Assembly (NCBI GenBank): GCA_019633425.1
Contig: WSUB01000001.1
Span: forward strand, 930,001-994,000
DNA length: 64,000 bases
Source: Tulasnella sp. 424
Lineage: Eukaryota; Basidiomycota; Agaricomycetes; Cantharellales; Tulasnellaceae
Direction: 5' to 3'
The translations under genes and the position numbers were made by a program. This document shows, in pieces, positions 12,702 to 22,374 of the stretch. The notes below the pieces were generated by a model, which did not search any database, was not told the DNA's origin, and saw only the letters and a list, made by a program, of their open reading frames with translations. How positions within the stretch are numbered: the stretch's first letter is position 1; every line of letters begins with the position of its first letter.

Positions 12702-12968
12702 ATGAAATCCAAGCTCTCCATTTCTTTGCTCTTGCTATTTCCTCCGCTCAGTTTGTCTTGGCCGAAACCTGCTCCTACCTCGTGTAGTGGAGATATGTGG
12801 AACAGGCGCCGCCAACTTCAAGCTGCTACTCTCCCCACATCCCTCTGGAGTGCTAGTACCTCGCTCCCCGCAAGAGTCAGGTTCGTAACTATACACTTTA
12901 GGACTTTGTGCTGATAGGGTATTGGCACCCACTTAGTTTACAGCCACTGCCAGCCAAAAACAAATTGA
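12702..12968 (+). pseudogene. Decayed CBM1 mini-protein gene (first copy)
   Basis: The start matches the intact copies (AAAATG, then a hydrophobic leader MKSKLSISLLLLFPP), and the last exon still encodes FYSHCQPKTN before TGA at 12966-12968. In between, small deletions around 12782 remove the sequence matching the first cysteines, and the frame is broken; the CBM1 cysteine pattern cannot be read through. The nearby promoter word that is TATAAAT in the other copies reads TATCAAT here. I read it as the oldest, inactivated member of the array. Confidence 0.7.
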
Positions 12969-13747
12969 ATGGATGGGCCGTCCGCTGCATGCTGAAGTCG
13001 TTTGCTGAAAGGCCCCCTCTTGGATAGACAAACGAAGCAACCCTTGGATTGAATGAAATTATGTGTTAAGGACTGTGCATACTACTGTGAATCCACATAC
13101 TCAACAGCTTTCTGCGAGCTAAGAAAGATTCGACCCTAAGACGGGCTGATGTAAGGGCATCTCTAAAAGTTTGGGTTAACACGGCCTTTTGGCTGGTTTG
13201 CTTTGCCCTCTGATAAAGCAGGAGGACTGGCATCAGTCAATGGGAAAATAATGCAGGTATTAGCGCGCGGTTTTGTCATGAACGTGCTGGACTTCAGGCC
13301 ACGCGGACCATAAATATGATCCCCGCTACATGGCCCTGTAGTTGCTGGACTTTGAAAGGTTAGGGACGTAGATTCGGAGATTTGAGTTGGATTTTGTTCT
13401 CCGCTCGTAGATAATGAATATAGTCCTCAATATTACTGTTGTTAGAGAATGAGACGTTGGGGCCTACGTTTGTTTCCAACCCTGCAAATGCCGACATGGA
13501 CCGCTCGTCATTGGATCCTCAAGGCATGGGAGCAAGTCCAAGCGAGACAAAAAACGTAGATGAAAATAATGGCGTCTATAATTGAGGCACACCTCGTCCA
13601 GCTGACGCTCTCGATGGTGCCTTTCTTTTATTAGTAAGGGGTCCCGAGGGACGCCAATTGCCAGAACAGGAAAGGAGAAGACGCGTCAAAAATAAAAGCC
13701 ACAAATTTTTACCGAGTATGAGCCGGCCTATGCCGTTTCTGTAAACC

Positions 13748-13754
13748 TATAAAT
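13748..13754 (+). promoter_or_regulatory. TATA box of CBM1 mini-gene 2
   Basis: TATAAAT lies in the conserved context CTGTAAACCTATAAATCGAG, 83 bp upstream of the start codon at 13837. The same word sits at the same distance in the other intact copy. Confidence 0.6.
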
Positions 13755-13836
13755 CGAGGGGAGAGGCGCTTGGAGTGATAATCAACCCACTACGAGTCCA
13801 AAGTCATCACCTGTCATCTCAGCTATACAAATCAAA

Positions 13837-14092
13837 ATGCAGCTCAAACTTTCTGTCTTTTTCACCCTTGCTTTCTCTTCTGCACACTTTGTCTCGGGCT
13901 GCTCCGACCTCTTCAAGCAGTGTGGAGGACCAGGATGGAACGGGCCAACATGCTGCTACAATCCCACCATCGCTACGAAATGCGTCGTCCTGAATCCCTG
14001 TAAGACTGATGTCCAGAATACTGTGCTTTAGAACTTAGTGCTGACTTATTGTCGGCACCTATCCAGTTTACAGCGAGTGCCAGCCAGCCTAG
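13837..14092 (+). CDS. Stand-alone secreted CBM1 (cellulose-binding module) protein
   Basis: A 62-residue secreted protein consisting of a signal peptide and a single fungal CBM1. Exons 13837-13999 and 14067-14092 join in frame; without splicing the frame ends before the last conserved residues, and with splicing it ends VLNPFYSECQPA. The leader is MQLKLSVFFTLAFSSAHFVSG. The mature part of about 41 residues has six cysteines in the CBM1 order: CSDLFKQCGGPGWNGPTCC, then a Cys after IATK, then the last in FYSEC. The flat aromatic face expected for cellulose binding is present (Phe after SDL, Trp in PGWNG, and Phe-Tyr in NPFYS). CBM1 modules are normally attached to catalytic domains; none is near. 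Binding of crystalline cellulose or chitin is inference from the family. Confidence 0.85.
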
Positions 14093-14317
14093 TAACAAGC
14101 CAAGCCGATGGAGCCGTCCACGGTTACACTCGCCGTTCAGGGGAGACCATTCTCCTGAATAGATAGATGCAACAACGTCTGTAATCGAATTGTGTTCTGT
14201 GATTGGGATTGTACAGGTTACCATGAGGTCTCATCTGAATGGCCTCCTCTTGGATAGACAAACGCAGCAACGCTTGGATCGAATGAAATTGTGTGTTGAG
14301 AATTGAACATGCTTCTC

Positions 14318-14740
14318 ACGCGGACCATACATATGATCCCCGCTACATGGCCCTGTAGTTGGGGGACTTTGAAAGGTTAGGGACGCAGATTCGGAGATTT
14401 GAGTTGGATTTTGTTCTCCCCGCGTAGATAATGAATATAGCCCTCAATATTACTGTTGTCAGATTATGAGACGTTAGGGCCTACGTCCGTTGCCGACCCT
14501 GCAAATGCCGCCATGGACCTCTTGGCATTGGATCGTCCATCCTGGGCATAAGAGCAAGTGCAAACGAGACAAAGCGTAATTGAGAATACTCACGCTTATA
14601 ATCGAATAAACCTCGCACGCGTCCAGCTGACGTTCTCAATAGTGCCTTGCTCTTTTTTCTACGGGGGTCCAGAAGACCCCAATTGCCAGAACGGGAAAAG
14701 AGATGACGTATAGGAGATAAAAACCATAAATTTCTCGAAG
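14318..14740. repeat. Orphan promoter module without a coding region
   Basis: This copy of module B starts around CGCGGACCATACATATGATC and runs to the RNA-start-proximal segment, but the TATA word and the coding module are absent. It joins directly onto the next module A. It is best explained by deletion or unequal exchange within the array. Confidence 0.65.
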
Positions 14741-15388
14741 GCTCTCTGCGAGCTAAGAAAGATTCGAGCCCTAAAGGACGTGAAGGCATCTCTGAAAGTT
14801 TGGCTGGCGTGCTTTGCCCTCCAATAAAGCAGGAGGACTGGCACCAGCCAACGAAGGAGCAACACAGATATTAGCACGCTTTTTTTTACCTTATAAACGT
14901 CTGAGTCCTGAGGCTGAGCGTGCCAGACTTCAGGCACGCAGACAGTAAATTTGGCCTTATCTCCGCTGCATGGCCCTGTAATTGGGGGACTTTGAAAGGT
15001 TAGGGACGCAGATTCGGAGATTTGAGTTGGATTTTGTTCTCCGCTCGTAGATAGGGAATATAGTCCTCAATATTACTGTTGTCGGAGAATGAGACGTTGG
15101 GGCTTACGTTTGTTTCCAACCCTACAAATGCCGACATGGACCGCTCGTCATTGGATCCTCTAGGCTTGAGGGCAAGTGCAAGCGAGACAAAAAAACGTAA
15201 ACGAGAATAATGACGTCTATAATTGAGCAAACCTCGTCCAGCTGACGCTCTCGATTGTGCCTTTCCTTTTTTTTCTACGGGGTCCCGAAGGAGGCCAATT
15301 GCCAGAAGAGGAAAAGAGAGGACGCGTAGAAAATAAAAGTCATAAATTCTTACCGAGTATGAGCCGGCCTATGCCGTTTCTGTAAACC

Positions 15389-15395
15389 TATAAAT
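15389..15395 (+). promoter_or_regulatory. TATA box of CBM1 mini-gene 3
   Basis: TATAAAT is in the same context as in the previous copy, again 83 bp upstream of the ATG (15478). Confidence 0.6.
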
Positions 15396-15477
15396 CGAGG
15401 GGAGAGGCGCTTGGAGGGAGAATCAACGCACTACGAGTCCAAATCCATCACCTGTCATCTCAGCTATACAAATCAAA

Positions 15478-15739
15478 ATGCAGCTCAAACTTTCCATCTT
15501 TTTCGCCCTTGCTTTCTCCTCTGCACACTTTGTCTCGGGCTGCTCCGACCTTTGGAAGCAGTGTGGTGGAAATATGTGGAGCGGGTCAACATGCTGCTAC
15601 AATCCCACCATCGATACGGAATGCGTCACCCTGAATCCCTGTAAGACTGATGTCCAGAATATCGTGCTTTGGAACCTTGTGCTGACTGCTTGTCGGCATC
15701 TATCCAGTTTACAGCGAGTGCCAACCAAAACTGAGCTAA
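15478..15739 (+). CDS. Stand-alone secreted CBM1 protein, second intact copy
   Basis: A 64-residue protein from exons 15478-15640 and 15708-15739, with the same phase-1 intron as the other copy. The leader is MQLKLSIFFALAFSSAHFVSG. The mature part begins CSDLWKQCGGNMWSGSTCC and ends VTLNPFYSECQPKLS. Compared with the first intact copy, the first aromatic position is Trp instead of Phe, and GPGWNGP became GNMWSGS. All six cysteines are kept, so the differences fall on the probable carbohydrate-facing side and on the loop. Promoter, leader and intron remain nearly identical to the other copy, which points to a recent duplication with change concentrated in the mature module. Confidence 0.85.
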
Positions 15740-15870
15740 GCCGATGGAGCCGTCCACGGTTAAACTCGTTCAGGGGAGACCGTTCTCCGGAATAGATAAA
15801 TGCAGCAACGTCTGTAATCGGGTTGTGTTCTGTGATTGGGTTGCACGGGTTACCATGAGGGCTCGTCCAA

Positions 15871-16435
15871 ATGTGGTTCTCTGATCCATTTACGTCAGTA
15901 ACGCTCACGTTCATAACGATTAAAGTGCAATAATTACCGAGACATCCTCACACGCACAGTAATGATTGCCCTTTATAGGTAGGGAATCCGAAAGTCGACC
16001 ACTGGAAGTTGGTGCACGGGACTTCAAGGCCGGCTGCGATCCAACTAGTGTTGCCGCGGATGGCAAACGAAGCAAGGAGATTTCGATCTCCTTCGAACAC
16101 TTCCATGTTTTGAACGACCTGATTGGCCAGTAGAGCGTGGAATCTGACTTCGCGGCAACACTAGATCCAACGGCACTCAGTTGCTCGGAAATACTTTCGG
16201 ATAAATGTGAACGGAGACTATCTAATCTCGTGATCATCGCCATTTTTGCTGTACGATTGTGGCTGGCATCTCGGCCGCCCGCTGCCGTTCCAAGCAGTAA
16301 CTTTGATAGAAGAGCCTGTCATAAGAGATAGGAGTTTATCCGAAGAGTCAGGATAAAAGAGACTGATCACAACCCATTACCACAGCCTCTTCACCAAAAC
16401 CCATCATCCCTCTACTGCGAACCTATTAACTCACG
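15871..16435. other. Intergenic region upstream of the DUF1479 gene
   Basis: It holds the end of the CBM1 array, a small fold-back (separate entry) and the promoter of the DUF1479 gene. No coding region is seen. Confidence 0.45.
16045..16164. repeat. Inverted repeat (fold-back)
   Basis: CTAGTGTTGCCGCG at 16045-16058 is matched by its exact reverse complement CGCGGCAACACTAG at 16151-16164, with a spacer of 92 bp. It may be a decayed small transposable element or a structured site. No target duplication is evident. Confidence 0.45.
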
Positions 16436-18392
16436 ATGCAAGCACTTAAAGGCAAAGCTGGTGTATGGCCAGAGCGGTTTGTGGATCTTAAGAAACAGAT
16501 TGCCTCAGGCAACGAGGAGGCAATGAAACGAAGCTGGAATGAAGTCATCGAAGCGCTTGCGGACCGGACCAAGGTATGCGACGGCCGCTACTAAGTTCCT
16601 GCGGGGGACTTAGCTAACTTGCTACCGACTTTGCGTACAGGAAATTGCCAGAGCTGGACCCGATGTGCGTTTTGGTCTCCAGTCGTTGTACAATTGAGAC
16701 CGACGTTGCTGAGACGTTGGCAGTATATACCTCAAGTCGACTTCTCGGAACTCTCATCGCTGAGCAAAGACGAAGTCGCGCGGATTCGCAAAGTCGGAAG
16801 CGTTATCATTCGCAACATCGTCGAGGACGACGTCGCGCTCGGCTATAAAGAAGTTCTGAAGGAGTATGTCAAGGCGAACCCACAGGTCGATGGTTTCCCT
16901 GAGGGCAATAAGCAATTCTTTGAGATGTACGTGCCATACATAGAGGACTGCATCATAGAGAGGCTCCATGGTTGCTGACACAAATCCGCTATCCCAGGTA
17001 CTGGTCTCCTTCCCAGCTGAAAGCGCGATCTCATCCAAATGTATTGGCTACTGGGGCATGGGTTAATAATCTCTGGGACGCAAGCGACGACGACATCGTC
17101 GACTTGGACCACTGCATGTCCTACGCCGACCGGTTCCGGATTAGACAGCCCTCTCCCAACAAGTGGGGCGCCCACACCCCTCACATGTACGTCGGAACGC
17201 ACGATTTTAAAATAGAACACTCGAATTTTAACGCATGTCACTTCGGGCTACAGCGATGGCGGTGCGACGGAGCGCTGGGAGGACCCAACACTTCGGAGTT
17301 CCTTCGCAGATATTTTCAACGGCAACTGGAAGACTTACAACCCCTGGGCGATCAGCGGGCGACTGAATGCAACGACTGATCTATATAGGAGGCCAAATCA
17401 GGTAAATGGGGAGGGGGAGGTCACCTTGAGAAAGAATTGCCCTTGCTAACTTGGACCGCTAGACAAGCATCTTCCGGACATTGCAAGGCTGGCTGGCGAT
17501 GAGCGATACCGGTCCAGGAGAGGGCGTAAGCATATGCCAGGCTCTTCCATACCGGGTTCCATACTTACTAAATATGCGAGGATTTCAGACGATTCGCTTC
17601 TTCCCCGACCTTATCCTCTCGAACACGTACATCATGCTCCGCCCGTTCTTCAAACCAGTGAACCCAGACTTGTCCGGCGAGGCTCTGCTCGACCCCTCCA
17701 ACTGGGTCTTCGATACGTCTGATCCGAGTATCCCTGGTATTGGTGTCTCCGCAGAAGGAAGATTCAGTGGTGTCCGGCCGTGTAAGTGTGTCGCCGTTAC
17801 AGCATGCAAGCGGCATAGAAGCATCCATCGCCTAACCCTGTGATGATCCACAGCGGATGCAACCCATCCGCACCTGAAACTCGACGAAGCGATCGTTAGC
17901 GTACCGAGGGTCAAGCCGTGAGTGAATTACTCATTTTGGGGCGTCTCGGGGGCATTCATTGATCTGGCGCGCCACACAGAGGTGACATGGTATTCTGGCA
18001 TTGCGGTAGGTAACCCCGTAACGCGCATAGCGGGTCATGAGACTTATACCCCGTGCGATATTTTACCAGACGTTATTCACAGCGTGGAAGACATGCACAC
18101 TGGACCAAGCGACTCTAGTGTCATGTACATTGGCGCGACGCCGTTGTCACCTCACAATGTCAGGTACTTGGTAGGTCACCGCGATAATTTCCTCAAACGC
18201 ATTCCTCCGCCGGACTTCCCCCAGGGAAATGGCTTGGGTGAAAGTCAATTTGTGGGTCATGGGGAGGAAAGTGATATGACTCCAGAGGGTCTGGTCGCTA
18301 TGGGTCTGAGGCCCTTTACGGCCAAGGAGGGAGCAAGTCGAGGGGCGAAGGAGGCCGTCAAAGACGCCAATGCTATCCTTGGGCTCGCTTGA
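16436..18392 (+). CDS. DUF1479 (YbiU-like) Fe(II)/2-oxoglutarate oxygenase-fold protein
   Basis: A family with a double-stranded beta-helix fold related to 2-oxoglutarate-dependent oxygenases; the substrate is unknown. The start MQALKGKAGVWPERFVDLKK at 16436 follows a short CT-rich leader, and about nine exons join in frame to roughly 460 residues. The iron-site candidates are visible: HIDGGATERW (split by an intron after CCTCACAT near 17188; His and Asp of the HxD motif) and, downstream, GDMVFWHCDVIHSVED (distal His). The N-terminal YIPQVDFSEL and the VGSVIIRNIV segment also match the family. Introns here are 50-110 bp. The gene ends KDANAILGLA. It stands alone between the CBM1 array and the bestrophin array and gives no pathway context. 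Confidence 0.82.
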
Positions 18393-18678
18393 TTCCATAA
18401 ACGGATGGAATTAAGCGCTAGCTACTTACATTTGTGTAATAAAAACGTGTTGATGAAGAGGCACTGCATTGTGGTCCCGTCGGGGTTCTGAGGCGAAGCC
18501 GCTTGTCGGGTCACACGATCTAATTTGAAACTAGGCCAGCGCTCGTTGCCAAGAAAGATTCCCATCCTCACCCACTACAAAAAGCGCCAGCGCCAACACT
18601 GTCTTTCTCTCCCGTCAACTCTCTTTCTTTTACCCCTCCTCTGCAGGCCAGCCGAGTCCTTTTCGCCGTCTGCCCATC

Positions 18679-20866
18679 ATGACCATCGGCTCGAGAGCGA
18701 AATACTACTACAAGAAGTACAACAGTGTAAGCTCAAATGTCTCTTACAGGCACGATCAGCATCCTCATTCTTTGACTTCTCCTCTCCTCGGACACAACAG
18801 ACGGTCATCAATGACTTGTGGCCCGAGCTGTGGTTCTTCTCGTCCTGTGCAGCTGGCGTTTGCTGCATCAACAAGTTCACCAAAACCAACTTCACTCTTT
18901 CGACTACCCTCTTGACTGTGCTGGGTACAGTCCTCGGTTTGGTCATTTCCTTCCGTACGACTTCAGCGTATGACCGTTACTGGGAGGTACGTCTTTTGCA
19001 TTTTTTGCTGGCATCGAGGACAGCTCCGCCGGCGGCAACGCGGGGCAAGCCCACGTTGTGCTGCGGACTGCTGGCGCCAAATTTCGTACATGCCGTTTCC
19101 GATTCCCAACTGATCGCGGAATTTTTTGTCACGTTGCCTTCTCGTCATCACAGGGTCGTAAGCTTTGTGAGTATCCTTTTTGTTTTGGAAGCCAGTCCTT
19201 TGTGTGTGAATACGCGCTCACGTGTTATGCAATGGGATTCAGGGGGCAACATCGCGCTCGCTAGCCGCAATCTTGGAATGATCATCTGGATTCACATCCC
19301 TATCAAACGCAAGGTCAAGGAAGGCGAAAATGCCGATGAAATCCAGATTCGGGCAATCATTGAACGGAAATCAATGATGAACCTCGTCCAGGCCTTCTCT
19401 GTCTCGGTTAAGCACTGTACGTTTCCTTCTCGACTGCACTACCTGAAATAGTTGCTGATGGAGGTATTCAGATTTGCGTTCGGAGCCTGGAATCTACTAC
19501 GAAGATCTCTATCCTCTCCTCTCCTTCCTCCCCCAAGGTATCGATGGATCCCACAAGCGCCCCCAAACCGAAGCCAGCAGCAGCGGGGGTTCCGACGACG
19601 CGCCCCCAAGTCTTCCTATGTGGCAAGAGAGCCCTATGAGCACTGCTCGTGCTGCTAAGCCTCGCAAGAGCCGTGTTTTCGACCCAGAAAAGGTTCTCCC
19701 CAACATTAAGAGCGCTGTTCCGCTTGCGCCGGCTCGCAACCCACCCAAGGAGACTATCTACGATATCTTCCCTCCGGCCATCATCGTCCTTCCCATCCAC
19801 CTCATGATCAAGAAACTTCTCGGTACTCGTCGCGGTGACGAAGACGGTTCTCGTAACATCTTTGGCAAGAAGAAGGAACCTGAGCCAATTGAGAGCAACA
19901 TTCCGCTCGAGAGTAAGCGTCATCGTTCACCTCTGTACTGACAGCGATTCTCACTCGGCTTGTCTGTTTCCAGTCAGCTTGTTCTTGTCGTCTTACATGG
20001 CAATCTTGCTCCGCGATGGACTTCTCACCCCAGCAATGGCGACCGGATATGTGAGTACTACGCACGAACGAGCAAGTAGGTCTATCCTGAACCTTATTGT
20101 TTAGAATAACGCTTTGGTTTCTATGCAAGACGCGGTGACGAACCTCGCACGCATCCGCACGACTCCCATCCCCTTCGCGTATCAGTTCCACCTTCGTGTC
20201 TCCGTCTGGTCAGTGATGGCAAATCTGTCGGCTGTAACCGCAGGCTAATGTCCTGCAAATTCTAGGCTTTATCTTCTGTTCTTGCCTCTCATGATCTATT
20301 CTAGCTTCAAGTGGTTAACCATCCCTTTCACTACCTTCGCTTGCTGTAAGTCGAATGCACGGCGTGCGCTGATTTGCGAAGCTCTATTTAGATACTGATC
20401 GTTGTGTCCCCAGTCCTCTACCTTGGTTTCCTTGAAATCGGCCAGGAGATTGAAAACCCCTTCAACTATGACGAGGTGCGTGCTAAACCATTTCCAGTCG
20501 GCCCTCAATCTGACCGCCAGCTCCTATCCAGAACGACTTGGACTTGGATCACTTCTGCCTCCAGATCCAGAGAGAGTTGGCAGAAATCACGGCTGTGAGT
20601 CGAGTCTAGAGTGTCGCTCGTCTGATCTACAATACTCAAATTGACTATATCCTTCTTAGCATCCTGCCCCAGATCCAGCGTCCTTCATTTTCAGCCATTT
20701 CAACCAGCCTTTCGCTCCTAGTGACCGCCGCTCTGCTATCGAAATTCTCACCGACAAGAAGAACGGCGATGACGATGACCATAAGACCCTTCTTGGCGTT
20801 CGTCACACCCTTGTCAGGAACTATTCAGAGATCTCGGAGGCAACGTTCAACCACAAGAAATACTAG
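18679..20866 (+). CDS. Bestrophin-family (UPF0187) anion channel, copy 1
   Basis: Membrane protein of the bestrophin/RFP-TM family, homologues of which form pentameric chloride or bicarbonate channels. Eleven exons join in frame (18679-18726, 18801-18986, 19154-19166, 19243-19416, 19472-19912, 19974-20050, 20105-20208, 20266-20345, 20414-20475, 20532-20594, 20660-20866) to 484 residues. Family marks are TLLTVLGTVLGLVISFRT (first helix) followed by AYDRYWEGRKLWGNIALASR, where GRKLW comes from a 13-nt microexon. Later segments are ETIYDIFPPAI, PIPFAYQFHLRVSVWLYLL, and FLYLGFLEIGQEIENPF followed by DLDLDHFC. A soluble insertion rich in Ser/Lys/Arg lies between the first and second membrane halves. 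First of three tandem copies; no broken codon or stop was seen. Confidence 0.88.
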
Positions 20867-22374
20867 AGACTTGAGCAATTGCTACCTTCTAAAACAGGCT
20901 TTCCACGAGCTATCATTCCTTTCATTATATACTTGCATGTTGCATACTTCACTCAGACATTACATATACATCCTTTCTCGGGCTCGTTTCCCGATAGACC
21001 GCACCCCTAACCTGTGTTTGCACGTCGCCCGTCGAAAGCATGTCGTACTGCTGGCGACAACTTCCTGATCATCTGTCGTATGCCAAAAGCTCAGACCACG
21101 GCGCGGTCGTGAAAGATGACAAGTCTGAGAGTTTGACATATGGGTTTTTTGCCTTGACACATTCAGAGATATGAAGAAGTGGTTCCGCCCGCTCCCTTAA
21201 ACAAACGCGTACCTTTTTTTTTTTCGGGGGAAATATTCATCTGTGGTCCGAACAACGTATGTAGCGCGCAAGATGCTATTCCGATATCTCAGGGTCTCCG
21301 CTTCACCATCGATTTCACCTCTTCGGTACGTGTTTTGTAAATAATATACACCCTTATCGTGTACATGAACAGGAAGAGCTACAAGGGGTGCCTTGAATTT
21401 ATGGAAGCGCCCATGAAACCACCCAGATCCTTAAGTTCCGATATGGCCGCATGATAAGACAGTCGGCGAGCTGACCTGTCAAGCCCACCTCTTGGTGCTG
21501 CTGAGTTGGAGCCAAACCAGACCCATAGGACTTGTAGGCTTTGGAGGCCCTTTAAGCTTAGTTATCCGCCCATGAAACGCTTCGATTGTGCCTTCGACTT
21601 TTTCAATTGATCCAGCTTGCTCATCTTCACTGCCGACCCGACGTGGAACCATCGTCCGCTTAGTTGCTGAAAGCTCAGCCTCGCTATGCTTGCTATGCTC
21701 ACGGCACGTTTGATGACCTGTTCCCGCTATCAGAGTCGTCGTCAATGGAAGAAAAGGAGAGAGGAAGAATGTAGCAAAGACCCTATGATGTTGGGATAAG
21801 GACTACGGAGTACCCTTCGACATATCGCATGCGGACCCAAGGGAATATTTACCCTGAAATACTGTCATACGACTGGCTTTATAGGGACTCGAGGGAGAAC
21901 CTTAAACACAACCGCAGAATCGGTACACATTAGGACACGGATTCTACTGTACAACTCTTATCTAAGCGCGGTCGATTACTGGTAACCGACACCCCTATTT
22001 TGAGCCTTCGGTCATTCATGTCATTTAACCCCCCTGTCTAGTCGCTGACGCTACCCTCCTCAAGGTTGGGGCCAAGGACGCTGAAACACTGACTCGGATG
22101 AGGGCGTGCCCAAACTTGACACGATGCGGATGATGGCGTGCCCAAATTTGACACGATGCGGATTGGGCTGGTTCGACCTTGTCTCAAGGCTGAGATTGGC
22201 AACTTTGACTCGACCATGAGTTCCCGGAGGCGCCCGTGCAGAGCCTCACGGCGACGCCGAGGGATATTTCGGTCCTCACACACTACAAAAAGCGCCAAGG
22301 CCAACCCTCCCCTTAACCCTCTTTCCCCCCCCCCCCCCCCTCGCCAGCCGAGACCCCCCCGTCGTCTGCCCATC
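20867..22374. other. Spacer between bestrophin copies 1 and 2
   Basis: The first about 200 bp (to roughly 21070) align with sequence downstream of the other copies, and the part from about 21890 on is the upstream end of the duplicated block 2. The middle has no supportable gene. The promoter of copy 2 contains a 16-base C run at 22325-22340 where the other copies carry mixed pyrimidines. Confidence 0.5.
22097..22160 (+). repeat. 32-bp tandem duplication in the promoter of bestrophin copy 2
   Basis: Two adjacent 32-bp units (22097-22128 and 22129-22160) both start GATGA and end TGACACGATGCG, and differ at two positions. Copies 3 and 4 have no such doubling. Confidence 0.8.

Larger units (their letters stand above)
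11930..15870. repeat. Tandem duplication array of CBM1 mini-genes
   Basis: A composite unit is repeated with divergence. Module A (about 200 bp) begins at GCGAGCTAAGAAAG and recurs near 11950, 13110 and 14748. Module B (the promoter, about 450-530 bp) includes the words GGACTTTGAAAGGTTAGGGA and CCCTGCAAATGCCGACATGGA; clear copies lie at about 13309-13836, 14318-14740 and 14945-15477, and a diverged copy at about 12240-12700. Module C is the coding region, and module D is about 150 bp downstream with CAACGTCTGTAATCG and TGTTCTGTGATTGGG. Order on the + strand is A-B-pseudogene-D, A-B-gene-D, B alone, A-B-gene-D. The array arose by direct duplication of a gene with its control region. Confidence 0.8.

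Noticed and set aside
20867..22096. Short minus-strand frame near 21479-21745 as a gene in the spacer
   Set aside because: No motif, no splice partners, and the sequence is not kept in the other bestrophin spacers.
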